From positions 6,758,001 to 6,822,000 of the forward strand of contig NZ_CP107954.1 of the NCBI RefSeq assembly GCF_036067295.1: 64,000 bases of DNA. Direction: 5' to 3'. A program made the position numbers and the translations under genes. Below are positions 41,529-50,202 of this stretch, in pieces. The stretch is from Kribbella sp. NBC_00382. Lineage in GTDB: Bacteria; Actinomycetota; Actinomycetes; Propionibacteriales; Kribbellaceae. How positions within the stretch are numbered: position 1 is the first letter of the stretch; each line of letters starts with the position of its first letter. The notes below the pieces were generated by a model. It saw only the letters and a list, made by a program, of their open reading frames with translations, searched no databases and had not been told where the DNA came from.

Positions 41529-42770
41529 TCAGCCTAGGTCGTCAGGTTCCTTGGGCGCACCGGGTTTTCCGACCGCCGCCGGCTCTCGCTCCTCAACCGG
41601 CTCAACCGACTCAACCGGCTCAACCCGCTCGACCACAGCCTCGACGACGGGCTCCACAACCGGTTCAGCGACTACCTCAACGACAGGCTCAGGTTCAACC
41701 ACAGGCTCGACGACCTCGGCGGGTGCGGCATGTACGCGGGGTTCGCCCAGGGCTTCGATGGCTTTGGCCATTTTGACCTCGGGGCGTTCGTCGTCGGGGG
41801 TGATTGCTTCTTCGTGGTGGGTCTTGGAGTCCGTCTTCATGACCGGCTCGGTGGCCTCCGCGAGGGCGTGTTTGCGGGATTTGTGGGGCCACATGCGGTC
41901 GACGACCGCGTTCAACGCCGCGCCGATCAGTACGGCGATGGCTGTCATGTAGAGCCACATCAGCACGGCTATCGGCGCCGCCAACGGCCCATAGATCGAG
42001 GTGCCGCCGACAGTCGTCTGCAGGATCCAGCGGAGGACGAAGCTGCCTAGGATCCAGATCGAGAGGGCCAGGAAGGAGCCGGGGAGGTCGGAGATCCACG
42101 GGGTCCGTACGGGTACCGACAGGTGGTACAGGGTGTTGAGGAAGCCTGCGGACAGGATCGTGACGACCGGCCAGTAGAGCTGGTTGAGGAAGTCGAGCCG
42201 GGCGGGCAGCAACGCGTCGACCGCACCAGGACCGGCCAGTACCAGCGGGAGGACGATCACGCCGATCACCAGCGCACCGCAGTACAGGCTGAAGGACAGG
42301 GCCCGGGTGCGGATGATGCCGCGCCGGCCGCCCATCCCGTACATGATCGTGATCGTGTCGACGAAGACGTTCAGCGCGCGGCTGCCGGACCACAGCGCCA
42401 GCACGAAACCGACCGAGATCACGTCCGGCCGGCCGCCGTCGTCGAGCACCTTCTCCAGGGTCGGCACGATCACGTTGTTGACGGCGTCCGCGGTCAGCGC
42501 CCGGCCGGCCAGTTCGGCGATCTGCAGCTTGATGTCGTCGATCGTCTCGACCTGGAAGTACTTGCCGGCGATGAAACCGATGCTGCCGGCCAGTCCGAAG
42601 ATCAGCGGCGGCAGCGACAGGATCGCGAAGAACGCCGCCTCCGCGGCCAATCCGGTCACCCGGTAGCGCAGACAGGTGCCGACCGTCTGGGTCAGCAACC
42701 GCCACGTCGTCCCGGGGAGTCGTCGGGCCCATGCAAGTGAGACGGAGGTCTCGGACCCAGAGCGTGCCAT
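41529..42770 (-). CDS. YihY/BrkB family membrane protein with EPV-rich tail
   Basis: The 413-residue protein has six membrane helices in the YihY/BrkB domain (about residues 35-305, with YRVTGLAAEAAFFAILSLPPL and the later YGPLAAPIAVLMWLYMTAI) and a cytoplasmic C-terminal tail made of about ten degenerate repeats of EPVVE type coded by tandem repeats near 41610-41720. The family was misnamed RNase BN; function is unclear. The ATG at 42770 is seven bases after a minus-strand TACGGT -10, sharing its promoter with the divergent acyl-CoA dehydrogenase gene 18 bases away. Confidence 0.87.
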   Translation of the reverse strand: MARSGSETSVSLAWARRLPGTTWRLLTQTVGTCLRYRVTGLAAEAAFFAILSLPPLIFGLAGSIGFIAGKYFQVETIDDIKLQIAELAGRALTADAVNNVIVPTLEKVLDDGGRPDVISVGFVLALWSGSRALNVFVDTITIMYGMGGRRGIIRTRALSFSLYCGALVIGVIVLPLVLAGPGAVDALLPARLDFLNQLYWPVVTILSAGFLNTLYHLSVPVRTPWISDLPGSFLALSIWILGSFVLRWILQTTVGGTSIYGPLAAPIAVLMWLYMTAIAVLIGAALNAVVDRMWPHKSRKHALAEATEPVMKTDSKTHHEEAITPDDERPEVKMAKAIEALGEPRVHAAPAEVVEPVVEPEPVVEVVAEPVVEPVVEAVVERVEPVESVEPVEEREPAAVGKPGAPKEPDDLG

Positions 42771-42776
42771 ACCGCT

Positions 42777-42783
42777 TACCGTA
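42777..42783. promoter_or_regulatory. Bidirectional promoter: one heptamer as -10 on both strands
   Basis: TACCGTA reads TACCGT on the plus strand (42777-42782), six bases before the ATG at 42789, and TACGGT on the minus strand (42783-42778), seven bases before the ATG at 42770. The gap between the two start codons is 18 bp, so both transcripts must be leaderless if these elements are used. Confidence 0.65.
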
Positions 42784-42788
42784 CTGAC

Positions 42789-44414
42789 ATGGCGGACCCA
42801 AACGCTGTAACGAATCAGGCTCCCCCACTGCAAGGGGTGAACTTCTTCACGCGAGACACCGCTCTCGGTGACTCTCTGCGTCCGTACGCTGACCTCTTCG
42901 ACGATCCCGGCCTGACCGCGATCGGCGAACTGGCCAGCTCCGAGGAAGCGCTCTCGCACGCCCTCCCGGCCAATCAGAACTCCCCTGTACTCCGTACGCA
43001 CGACCGCTACGGTCATCGCATCGACGAGGTCGAGTTCCACCCGTCCTGGCACTGGCTGATGGACAAGGCGGTCGGCTTCGGCCTCCAGGCATCCCCATGG
43101 ACGAGCGACAAGCCGTCCCCACACCTCACCCGCGCAGCCGGCTTCTACGTCTGGTCGCAGGTCGAGCCCGGCCACGGCTGCCCGATCTCGATGACGTACG
43201 CCGCCGTACCGGCCCTCCGCGCCGACAAGGCACTTGCTGACCAATGGGTCCCCCACCTCGCAGCCACCCAGTACGACCCCCGCCGACTGCCCGCCGCCGA
43301 GAAGGCGGGCGCGCTGGCCGGGATGGGGATGACGGAGAAGCAGGGTGGATCCGACGTCCGGGCCAACCTCACGACCGCCACCCCGACCGGTGCCGAAGGT
43401 GAGTACGTGCTCAACGGGCACAAGTGGTTCTGCTCCGCGCCGCAGGTCGACGTCTTCCTCGTACTGGCCCAGGCGCCCGACGGCCTGACCTGCTTCGTCG
43501 TGCCGCGCGTGTTTGCCGATGGCAACCGGAACGCGTTTGCCCTGCAGCGGTTGAAGGACAAACTCGGCAACCGGTCGAACGCGTCCAGCGAGGTCGAGTT
43601 CCACGCCACCGTCGGCTACCGGCTCGGCGACGAGGGCGCCGGGGTACGGACGATCATCGAGATGGTCGCGGCGACCCGGCTCGACTGTGTGCTCGGCTCG
43701 GCCGCGTTGATGCGCCGGGCGCTGGTCGAGGCGACCTGGCACACCGCGCACCGGAGCGCGTTCGGCGACCTGCTGAAGAACAAGCCCGCGATGCAGAACG
43801 TACTCGCTGACCTCGCCATCGAGAGCGAGGCAGCAACCGCTCTCTCGATGCGCCTGGCGGCCGCGATGGACGCGTCGCAGGCCGGTGACGAGCAGGCAGC
43901 CGCATTCCGCCGGATCGCCTTGCCCTTGGCCAAGTTCTGGGTCTGCAAGCGGACGTCGTTCACCGTCGCGGAGGCGCTCGAGTGTCTCGGCGGCAACGGT
44001 TACGTCGAAGAGAGCGGTCTCCCGTTACTCTTCCGCGAGTCGCCGCTGAACTCCATCTGGGAAGGCTCCGGCACGGTCAACGCCCTCGACGTACTTCGAG
44101 CCCTCAGACGGCCCGAATCGCTCGAAGCATGGCTCCTCGAGGTCGGCGCGGCCCAGGGCGCCGATCATCGACTGGACGCGGCAGTGACCGACGTACTGGA
44201 ATCGCTCTCCGACCTGGCCGGCGCGGAAGCGGGTGCTCGACGGCTGGCCGCCCGGATGGCCGTCTGCCTGCAAGCATCGCTATTGGTCCGGCACTCCACG
44301 CCCGAGGTGTCCGACGCGTTCGTGGCGTCGCGGCTGGCCGGCGACTGGGGTGGCGTCTTCGGCACGCTGCCGCGCAGTACGGCGTACGGACCGATCCTCG
44401 ACCGCATCCTCTGA
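42789..44414 (+). CDS. Acyl-CoA dehydrogenase (AidB-like)
   Basis: The 541-residue flavoprotein has the long AidB-like form: GMGMTEKQGGSDVRAN near residue 178 with the flavin-binding Thr/Ser, WFCSAPQVDVFLV near 215 and LECLGGNGYVEESGLPLLFRE near 395 with the Gly-Asn-Gly of the active site; an extra C-terminal domain of about 100 residues follows. It oxidises acyl-CoA or protects DNA as AidB does in E. coli; the substrate is not determined. It is divergent from the YihY-type gene. Confidence 0.88.
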   Translation: MADPNAVTNQAPPLQGVNFFTRDTALGDSLRPYADLFDDPGLTAIGELASSEEALSHALPANQNSPVLRTHDRYGHRIDEVEFHPSWHWLMDKAVGFGLQASPWTSDKPSPHLTRAAGFYVWSQVEPGHGCPISMTYAAVPALRADKALADQWVPHLAATQYDPRRLPAAEKAGALAGMGMTEKQGGSDVRANLTTATPTGAEGEYVLNGHKWFCSAPQVDVFLVLAQAPDGLTCFVVPRVFADGNRNAFALQRLKDKLGNRSNASSEVEFHATVGYRLGDEGAGVRTIIEMVAATRLDCVLGSAALMRRALVEATWHTAHRSAFGDLLKNKPAMQNVLADLAIESEAATALSMRLAAAMDASQAGDEQAAAFRRIALPLAKFWVCKRTSFTVAEALECLGGNGYVEESGLPLLFRESPLNSIWEGSGTVNALDVLRALRRPESLEAWLLEVGAAQGADHRLDAAVTDVLESLSDLAGAEAGARRLAARMAVCLQASLLVRHSTPEVSDAFVASRLAGDWGGVFGTLPRSTAYGPILDRIL

Positions 44415-44429
44415 CACGCTAGGGTTACG

Positions 44430-44510
44430 GCGTCGCGACTGGCGCTGAGGTGGGATCGACCACCGGGGAGCGAAAAGACCGTCGGCACCGTGCGCCTGGG
44501 TGCCGCGACC
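44430..44510 (+). ncRNA. ZTP riboswitch (pfl motif) upstream of glyA
   Basis: The conserved parts of the pfl aptamer are present in order: CGCGACTGGCG, GTGGGATCGACCACCGGGGAGCG (core GTGGGA, CCACCGGGGAGCG) and, after a short linker, GCGCCTGGGTGCC. These bind ZTP/ZMP, signalling low 10-formyl-tetrahydrofolate. GTCGCG (44432-44437) can pair with CGCGAC at the 3' side to close the element. It ends about 44 bases before glyA, which makes one-carbon units, so the regulation fits. Confidence 0.9.
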
Positions 44511-44553
44511 TTGTCACAGGGAACCCCTGTGCGACCTCAGGAGAGAGACGAAG

Positions 44554-46002
44554 ATGACTCAACCCTTCGACGCCGAGAAGGCGTCGGCCGCGTACCGGAA
44601 CGCGCTCGAGGTGATCGGCGCGGTGGAGCCCACCATCGCCGGCGCGATCAAGGCCGAGCTGGCCGACCAGCGGTCCTCGCTGAAGCTGATCGCCAGCGAG
44701 AACTACGCCTCCCCCGCCACCTTGCTGACGATGGGCAACTGGCTCTCGGACAAGTACGCCGAGGGCACCGTCGGGCACCGCTTCTACGCCGGCTGCCAGA
44801 ACGTCGACACGGTCGAGCAGACCGCTGCCGACCACGCGCGCGAGCTGTTCGGTGCAGCCCACGCCTATGTCCAGCCGCACTCGGGCATCGACGCGAACCT
44901 GGTCGCGTTCTGGGCCATCCTGGCGAACCGGATCGAGTCCCCGGCGCTCGCCGAGGCCAGCGCCAAGCACGTCAACGACCTGTCCGACGAGGACTGGGCC
45001 AAGCTGCGCAAGGCGCTCGGCGACCAGAAGATGCTCGGCATGTCGCTGGACGCCGGCGGTCACCTGACGCACGGTTTCCGGCCGAACATCTCCGGCAAGA
45101 TGTTCCACCAGAGCTCGTACGGGACCGACCCGGAGACCGGCCTGCTGGACTACGACAAGGTCGCCGCGACGGCGCGTGAGTTCAAGCCGCTGATCCTGAT
45201 CGCGGGCTACTCGGCGTACCCGCGCAAGGTGAACTTCGCCAAGATGCGCGAGATCGCCGACGAGGTCGGCGCGACCTTCATGGTCGACATGGCGCACTTC
45301 GCCGGGCTCGTCGCCGGCAAGGTCTTCACCGGCGACTACGACCCGGTGCCGCACGCGCACGTCACCACGACCACCACGCACAAGTCGCTCCGCGGCCCGC
45401 GTGGCGGCATGGTGCTGTGCCAGCCCGAGTACGCCGATGCCGTCGACCGCGGTTGCCCGATGGTGCTCGGCGGCCCGCTCAGCCAGGTGATGGCGGCCAA
45501 GGCCGTCGCGCTCGCCGAGGCGCGCCGCCCCGAGTTCAAGACCTACGCGCAGAACGTCGCCGACAACGCGGTGACGCTGGCCGAGGGCCTGATGAAGCGT
45601 GGCGTCAAGCTGGTCACCGACGGCACGGAGAACCACCTCGTACTGCTGGACGTCTCGTCGTACGGCATCACCGGCCGCCAGGCTGAGTCGGCGCTGCTCG
45701 ACGCGGGCATCGTCACCAACCGGAATGCGATCCCGCGCGACCCGAACGGCGCCTGGTACACCTCGGGCGTCCGGATCGGTACGCCGGCGCTCACCACCCG
45801 CGGCTTCGGCGCCGACGAGTTCGACAAGGTCGCCGAGCTGATGGTGGACGTCCTGTCCAGCGTCACCCCGACCACCACGTCGGCCGGTGCCGCGTCGAAG
45901 GCGAAGTACGTCCTCGCCGACGGCGTCGCCGACAAGGTCCGCGCGGCCTCCGCCGAACTGCTCGACAAGCACCCGCTGTACCCAGGCCTCGACCTGAACT
46001 GA
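44554..46002 (+). CDS. glyA: Serine hydroxymethyltransferase
   Basis: The 482-residue PLP enzyme interconverts serine and glycine with tetrahydrofolate, supplying one-carbon units. ENYASPA near residue 49, VDMAHFAGL near 246 and the PLP Lys in TTTTHKSLRGPRGG near 276 are present. It is about 50 residues longer than E. coli GlyA because of an insertion near residues 125-165, a form seen in some actinobacteria. The ATG at 44554 follows AGGAGAGA. It is under a ZTP riboswitch. Confidence 0.95.
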   Translation: MTQPFDAEKASAAYRNALEVIGAVEPTIAGAIKAELADQRSSLKLIASENYASPATLLTMGNWLSDKYAEGTVGHRFYAGCQNVDTVEQTAADHARELFGAAHAYVQPHSGIDANLVAFWAILANRIESPALAEASAKHVNDLSDEDWAKLRKALGDQKMLGMSLDAGGHLTHGFRPNISGKMFHQSSYGTDPETGLLDYDKVAATAREFKPLILIAGYSAYPRKVNFAKMREIADEVGATFMVDMAHFAGLVAGKVFTGDYDPVPHAHVTTTTTHKSLRGPRGGMVLCQPEYADAVDRGCPMVLGGPLSQVMAAKAVALAEARRPEFKTYAQNVADNAVTLAEGLMKRGVKLVTDGTENHLVLLDVSSYGITGRQAESALLDAGIVTNRNAIPRDPNGAWYTSGVRIGTPALTTRGFGADEFDKVAELMVDVLSSVTPTTTSAGAASKAKYVLADGVADKVRAASAELLDKHPLYPGLDLN

Positions 46003-46003
46003 G

Positions 46004-47554
46004 TCAGACCGAGCGGCGCCCGTCCCCTTCAGGGTCGGGCGCTGTTTTGGTACTAGGCATCAGTACTACGGCCAGCACCGCGCCCGCGATCGCGATGCCC
46101 GCCGACACCCACATCGTCGTGTTGAGACTGGTCAGGAACGCATCCCTCACCGAGTCGAGCAAGCCGGCCGAGCCCGTCTTCGCCGCCACGGCGAGCCCGC
46201 CGCCGAGACCTCTCTCGACCGCCTCGGCAGCAGTGGCGGGCAACCCCTCCGTGTCCACGTTGCTCCGATAGACCGAGTTCAGCACCGTGCCCAGTACTGC
46301 GACGCCAACCGTCCCGCCGACCTGCCGGAAGGCCTGCAGGAGCGCGGATCCGGTGCCTGCACGCTCCGGATCGAGTACGCCGAGGCCCGCGTTCATCGCC
46401 TGCGGCATCGAGCAGCCGAGCCCGAACCCGACCACGACGAACCAGATCGCCGTGTAGCCGTAGCCGGTACCGAGCTCAGTGGAAGCGCCGAGTACGAACC
46501 CAGCGGCCATCACGACGAATCCGGCGCTGACCACCAGCCTGGTCCCCAGCTTCGACTCGACCGGAGCGGCGAGCTTCGCGCCGAGCGTCATGCCGCCGAT
46601 GAACGGCAGCAGCTTGAGCCCGGTGTGCAGCGCGTCAGATCCGTCGATGCCCTGGAAGTACTGCGGCATCGTGAACAGCAGGCCGAAGATCGCGAACACC
46701 GAGACCGTCAGCAGCAACGCGCTCCCGGTGAAGGTCTTCTCGCTGAACAGTCGCAACTCGATCAGAGCGTTACCGCGTCGACTGCGTTGCCACCGCAGGA
46801 ACAGGGTCAGCAGAACGACGGCGAGCACCAGGAACACGATCGTGGCTCCATCGGTCCAGGAGCTCTCGCCCGCCTTCGTGACGCCGTACACGAGTGCGGC
46901 CAACCCGGCACTGGAGAGCGCGATCCCGAGCCAGTCGATGCTCGGGCGGTTCGCACTCCGTGACTCCGGTACCAGCAGGCTGACCGCGAGCGCGGCGAGC
47001 AGCGCAATCGGTACGTTGAGGTAGAAGATCCACTGCCAGCCGGCGTGATCGAGCAACAGGCCGCCGACGATCGGGCCGAGCGGCATGCCGATGCTGTTGG
47101 CCACGACGAAGAAGCCGATCGCCTTCTTGCGCTCCTCCGGGGTTCGGAAGAGCACGGTGATCAGGGAGAGCGCGACCGGGACGATCATCGCCGCGCCGAT
47201 GCCGAGGGCCGCGCGTGAGGCGATCAGCGCGTCGGCCGAGTCGGAGAGCGCGCACGCCAGGGACGCGGCGCCGAAGAGTGTGAGTGCGATCGCGATGATC
47301 TTGCGCCGTCCGTACCGGTCGCCGAGCAGGCCGGCGGGCAGAAGGAGCGCTGCGAGCACCAAGTTGTACGAGTTCGCCATCCACTGCAGCTGGCTGGTGG
47401 AGGCGTCAAGGTCGGCGGCCAGCGTGGGCAGCGCGACGTTCAGCACGGTGGTGTCGAGGCCGAGCACGAGGACGGCCAGACAGAGCGCGGACAGTACGCC
47501 GAAGCGACGGCCGCCGGTCAGCGTCTCCGCCTCGGCCACGGGGGTGCAGGTCAT
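46004..47554 (-). CDS. MFS drug efflux transporter (DHA2, EmrB/QacA type)
   Basis: The 516-residue protein has 14 predicted helices and the DHA2 motifs LDTTVLNVALP near residue 34 and LGDRYGRRKI near 77. It probably exports drugs or other hydrophobic compounds with proton exchange. It is divergent from a MarR-type regulator, and the 62-bp spacer holds a perfect 10-4-10 palindrome, so the regulator almost certainly represses it. It converges on glyA with 1-2 bases between the stops. Confidence 0.9.
   Translation of the reverse strand: MTCTPVAEAETLTGGRRFGVLSALCLAVLVLGLDTTVLNVALPTLAADLDASTSQLQWMANSYNLVLAALLLPAGLLGDRYGRRKIIAIALTLFGAASLACALSDSADALIASRAALGIGAAMIVPVALSLITVLFRTPEERKKAIGFFVVANSIGMPLGPIVGGLLLDHAGWQWIFYLNVPIALLAALAVSLLVPESRSANRPSIDWLGIALSSAGLAALVYGVTKAGESSWTDGATIVFLVLAVVLLTLFLRWQRSRRGNALIELRLFSEKTFTGSALLLTVSVFAIFGLLFTMPQYFQGIDGSDALHTGLKLLPFIGGMTLGAKLAAPVESKLGTRLVVSAGFVVMAAGFVLGASTELGTGYGYTAIWFVVVGFGLGCSMPQAMNAGLGVLDPERAGTGSALLQAFRQVGGTVGVAVLGTVLNSVYRSNVDTEGLPATAAEAVERGLGGGLAVAAKTGSAGLLDSVRDAFLTSLNTTMWVSAGIAIAGAVLAVVLMPSTKTAPDPEGDGRRSV
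46016..46042. terminator. Hairpin at the glyA/MFS convergent ends
   Basis: GCGCCCG/CGGGCGC with an inner CCCT/AGGG pair around TC, followed by TGTTTTGG on the plus strand, forms a likely glyA terminator inside the last codons of the opposite transporter gene. Confidence 0.6.
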
Positions 47555-47561
47555 GAATGCA

Positions 47562-47585
47562 AATTATCAGAACTCTCTGATAATT
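47562..47585. promoter_or_regulatory. MarR-type operator palindrome
   Basis: AATTATCAGA-ACTC-TCTGATAATT is a perfect 10-4-10 inverted repeat in the spacer between the transporter and its regulator. It is markedly AT-rich against the local sequence and lies 8 bases before the transporter ATG. Confidence 0.8.
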
Positions 47586-47604
47586 GGGATAGATCCGACT
47601 GCTG

Positions 47605-47610
47605 TAGTCT
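47605..47610 (+). promoter_or_regulatory. Candidate leaderless -10 of the MarR-type gene (TAGTCT)
   Basis: TAGTCT ends six bases before the ATG at 47617; the palindrome lies in its -35 region, consistent with autorepression. Confidence 0.5.
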
Positions 47611-47616
47611 TCAACC

Positions 47617-48090
47617 ATGTCACCGGATCCCACCCCTGCTGAGATCAGCCAGTTCGTCGAACGGTTCGCCGGCGTGCTCGCGAACAGCGGCGTACCGACG
47701 ATGTCGGCCCGGGTGATGGCGTGCATGCTGGTCAGCCCTAACGGCACCATGACGGCAGCCGAGCTCGCCGAGTCGCTGAAGATCAGCCAGCCCGCGGTCT
47801 CCGGAGCCGTCCGGCAACTGATCCAGGTCTCCTTCATCACCCGCGAACGCCTGCCCGGCTCCCGCAAGGACCACTACCGCATCCGCGACGACGTCTTCGC
47901 CGCCATCCTCGAACGCCGCAACAACGCCCTCGGCGAATGGGAGTCCTCGGTCCTGTCCGGCGTCGACCTCTTCGGCGAGGACAGCGTCGTCGGCCGGCGC
48001 CTGTCGGAGAACGCCGAGTTCTTCGCCTTCATCCGCGAAGACCTCAACCAAATGATCAAGAACTGGCGCGCCGACCACCCAGCCCGTTAG
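47617..48090 (+). CDS. MarR/GbsR-type transcriptional regulator
   Basis: The 157-residue regulator has a winged helix near residues 45-100 (MTAAELAESLKISQPAVSGAV as recognition region) and a helical C-terminal dimerisation part. It is divergent from the DHA2 transporter and likely binds the palindrome at 47562-47585 to repress both genes until an inducer, perhaps the exported compound, is bound. Confidence 0.87.
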   Translation: MSPDPTPAEISQFVERFAGVLANSGVPTMSARVMACMLVSPNGTMTAAELAESLKISQPAVSGAVRQLIQVSFITRERLPGSRKDHYRIRDDVFAAILERRNNALGEWESSVLSGVDLFGEDSVVGRRLSENAEFFAFIREDLNQMIKNWRADHPAR

Positions 48091-48142
48091 TCCCCGCACG
48101 GCTCCTCCGCCGCATCTCCAACCCACCCCAGGTCGCACACCT

Positions 48143-48206
48143 CGACTTTGTGCACGGTGTACCCATCGGCAATCGTTTGCCGGTGACTACACCGTGCACA
48201 AAGTCG
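48143..48206. repeat. Intergenic inverted repeat, ACTTTGTGC family (copy 2)
   Basis: CGACTTTGTGCACGGTGTA and its exact complement (48188-48206) form 19-bp arms around a loop that holds a second small hairpin CGGCAA/TTGCCG. The outer bases match copy 1 at 12740-12799. It lies between convergent genes. Confidence 0.75.
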
Positions 48207-48297
48207 GCAGCCTCGGGCACCTATCGCTTGAACTGCCGTCCACGAGTCGCGTTCACGGTCGGGCGAGCGCCACGGTGGAGGAGATGGGTGGGGAGTG

Positions 48298-50148
48298 CTA
48301 GCGGGTGAGGGCGTAGACGGCGATGGCGGCGAAGTCGTCGGCGGGTTCTGAGGCCTGCCAGGAGCGGACGTCGTCCACGTAGCGGGAACCGCGGCCGGTG
48401 AACTGGTTGTAGAAGTCGATGCCGTTGACTGGGCAGGGCTTCATGTTGTCGAGGTTGTCGCCCAGGCCTTCTTCGAAGAGGTCGGCGGAGTTGGGGCCGT
48501 TGACCACGCCGCCGATCAGCGGGCGGTCGACGATGTTGGCGATCTGGTGGTGGGGGCAGCGCTCGGCGGGTTCACCGATGCCGATCATGAAGGAGACGCC
48601 CCAGGGGTTGGCGCCGAAGTTCCAGTTGAGTTGGTTGTTGCCGAAGGTGTCGTACCGTCGGTCGCCGGTGGCGGTGCGGTAGAGGCGGGCGGTGGCGGCG
48701 AGGCCGAAGGCGTGCGGGACGGCGTCGAAGTTGTCGTACTGTGCGCCGGCGCCGAACGGGTCCTTGGCGGCCCGCTTCACGCCGATCTCCAGTTGCGCCC
48801 GGAGGTCGTTCTTCAACGCGGCAACGTCAACCGTGCGATCAAAGCGGGCCGCGCGGATCAGGTCGGCATGGGCGAGAGCGCTGACGTCGTACAGGTTGAG
48901 GGTGTCGCCGCCGGCTTCGTGCTTGAGGTACTCCCCCGCCCAGTACTGCGAGGTCTTCAGCCAGCCGCGGGCCCTCGGGTCACGGAGCTTCTGGGCCGCC
49001 AGGGCGAGTTCAGCGGCGCCGAGTTCGAGGTCGTCTCGCCAGGCACTCTCCGGGTAGAAGGCGAACGGCAACGAAGTCGTCAGCTGCTTGACGTTCGTCG
49101 TCTGCGCAAGGGAGAAGATCTGCGCGGCGGTCGCCAGGTGCTGACGGGCGCGGCGTGGCGACGTACGGGCTTCCACCTGTGCAGCAAGGGCAAACGCGGC
49201 AGCCGTGCGACCAGCGAGGTTCGGGCTCAGGAGCTTGCCGGGAGCGGCCGCGCGGAAGACCGGGCGGTTCTTGATGAACTGGTGGCCTGGCGCGTTGTCG
49301 TGGTCGTCCGCCTCGGGCAGCCGCCAGATGTCGTGATCGCCGATGAAGGTCTCCTCGGCGTTCCCAGCGCCCGCACCAACCTGGATGTAGAGCGTCTTCG
49401 TCTTCTCGTCCCACATCTTGTCCAGCCAGGTCAGCCCGTGCCGAGCTTCCTTCAGCAACGTCTGATCCGGCCACCGGCCGTCCCGGGCCGATGCCCAGAG
49501 CAACGATTCCGAGTACGCCGCGATGTGGGTGAACTTGAGGTAGTCGCCCGCGTCGTACCAACCGCCCTCGACATCGACCGGCCCACCGATCCGCCGCAGC
49601 TCCCCCACGGTCTGATCCGTGTCGGGATCGACGAACTTTGGCGTCTCGTAGACCGACGCGGTCCGGTCCGTGAGGTGCGCCGGCTTACGCCCGAGCGACC
49701 CGCGGACGACGTTCGCCCCGTCCCGCTGCTCGGTGAAGAACGTCACCGCCTTGTCCTTCGCCCCGCCGAGCAACCGGTTGGCGGACCCGACCTCGAAGGC
49801 CGGCGACGTCGGCACCCCGGCGACCTTCACCCGGTACGTCCCCGACCGCCGCAGCCCGGACAGATCCAGCTTGTAGACATGCTTGTACGCCGTATTCCAA
49901 CTGCCGGCGTCCTGACCAGCGCGCCCGGAGAGCAGCCGACGCCCCCGCCGATCAACCACCTCGAATCGCGCACCCGCCGCGACCTGCCCGGTCATCAGGT
50001 ACGCCGCTTCGCCCGCCGCCCCCGTATAGCCGAGCTGGTTCACCCGGATCAGCCCCGAGTACAGCGGCGAGTATGCAGCGGCCGCCACCGGCGTCAGCGC
50101 CAGACCGGCGGCCAGAGTGCTCGAGATGACGCGGCGCAACGTTCCCAT
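48298..50148 (-). CDS. Glycoside hydrolase family 9 (secreted cellulase-like)
   Basis: The 616-residue protein has a signal peptide ending in Ala residues near 25, an N-terminal Ig-like (CelD_N) domain to about residue 120, and a GH9 alpha-barrel with GGWYDAGDYLKF near 195 (catalytic Asp pair), YDNFDAVPHAFG near 463, and a C-terminal NSADLFEEGLGDN. It hydrolyses beta-1,4-glucans outside the cell. The ATG at 50148 follows GGAG. A palindrome TAGGAA-acc-TTCCTA lies upstream. Confidence 0.9.
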   Translation of the reverse strand: MGTLRRVISSTLAAGLALTPVAAAAYSPLYSGLIRVNQLGYTGAAGEAAYLMTGQVAAGARFEVVDRRGRRLLSGRAGQDAGSWNTAYKHVYKLDLSGLRRSGTYRVKVAGVPTSPAFEVGSANRLLGGAKDKAVTFFTEQRDGANVVRGSLGRKPAHLTDRTASVYETPKFVDPDTDQTVGELRRIGGPVDVEGGWYDAGDYLKFTHIAAYSESLLWASARDGRWPDQTLLKEARHGLTWLDKMWDEKTKTLYIQVGAGAGNAEETFIGDHDIWRLPEADDHDNAPGHQFIKNRPVFRAAAPGKLLSPNLAGRTAAAFALAAQVEARTSPRRARQHLATAAQIFSLAQTTNVKQLTTSLPFAFYPESAWRDDLELGAAELALAAQKLRDPRARGWLKTSQYWAGEYLKHEAGGDTLNLYDVSALAHADLIRAARFDRTVDVAALKNDLRAQLEIGVKRAAKDPFGAGAQYDNFDAVPHAFGLAATARLYRTATGDRRYDTFGNNQLNWNFGANPWGVSFMIGIGEPAERCPHHQIANIVDRPLIGGVVNGPNSADLFEEGLGDNLDNMKPCPVNGIDFYNQFTGRGSRYVDDVRSWQASEPADDFAAIAVYALTR

Positions 50149-50172
50149 CGCGGGCTCCTCTGCGACAACCGT

Positions 50173-50187
50173 TAGGAAACCTTCCTA
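50173..50187. promoter_or_regulatory. Candidate operator upstream of GH9 gene
   Basis: TAGGAAACCTTCCTA is a perfect 6-3-6 inverted repeat 25-39 bases before the GH9 start. Similar repeats precede other secreted carbohydrate-enzyme genes in actinobacteria, to my memory; the regulator is not certain. Confidence 0.5.
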
Positions 50188-50202
50188 TTGGTGGCCGACA
50201 CG

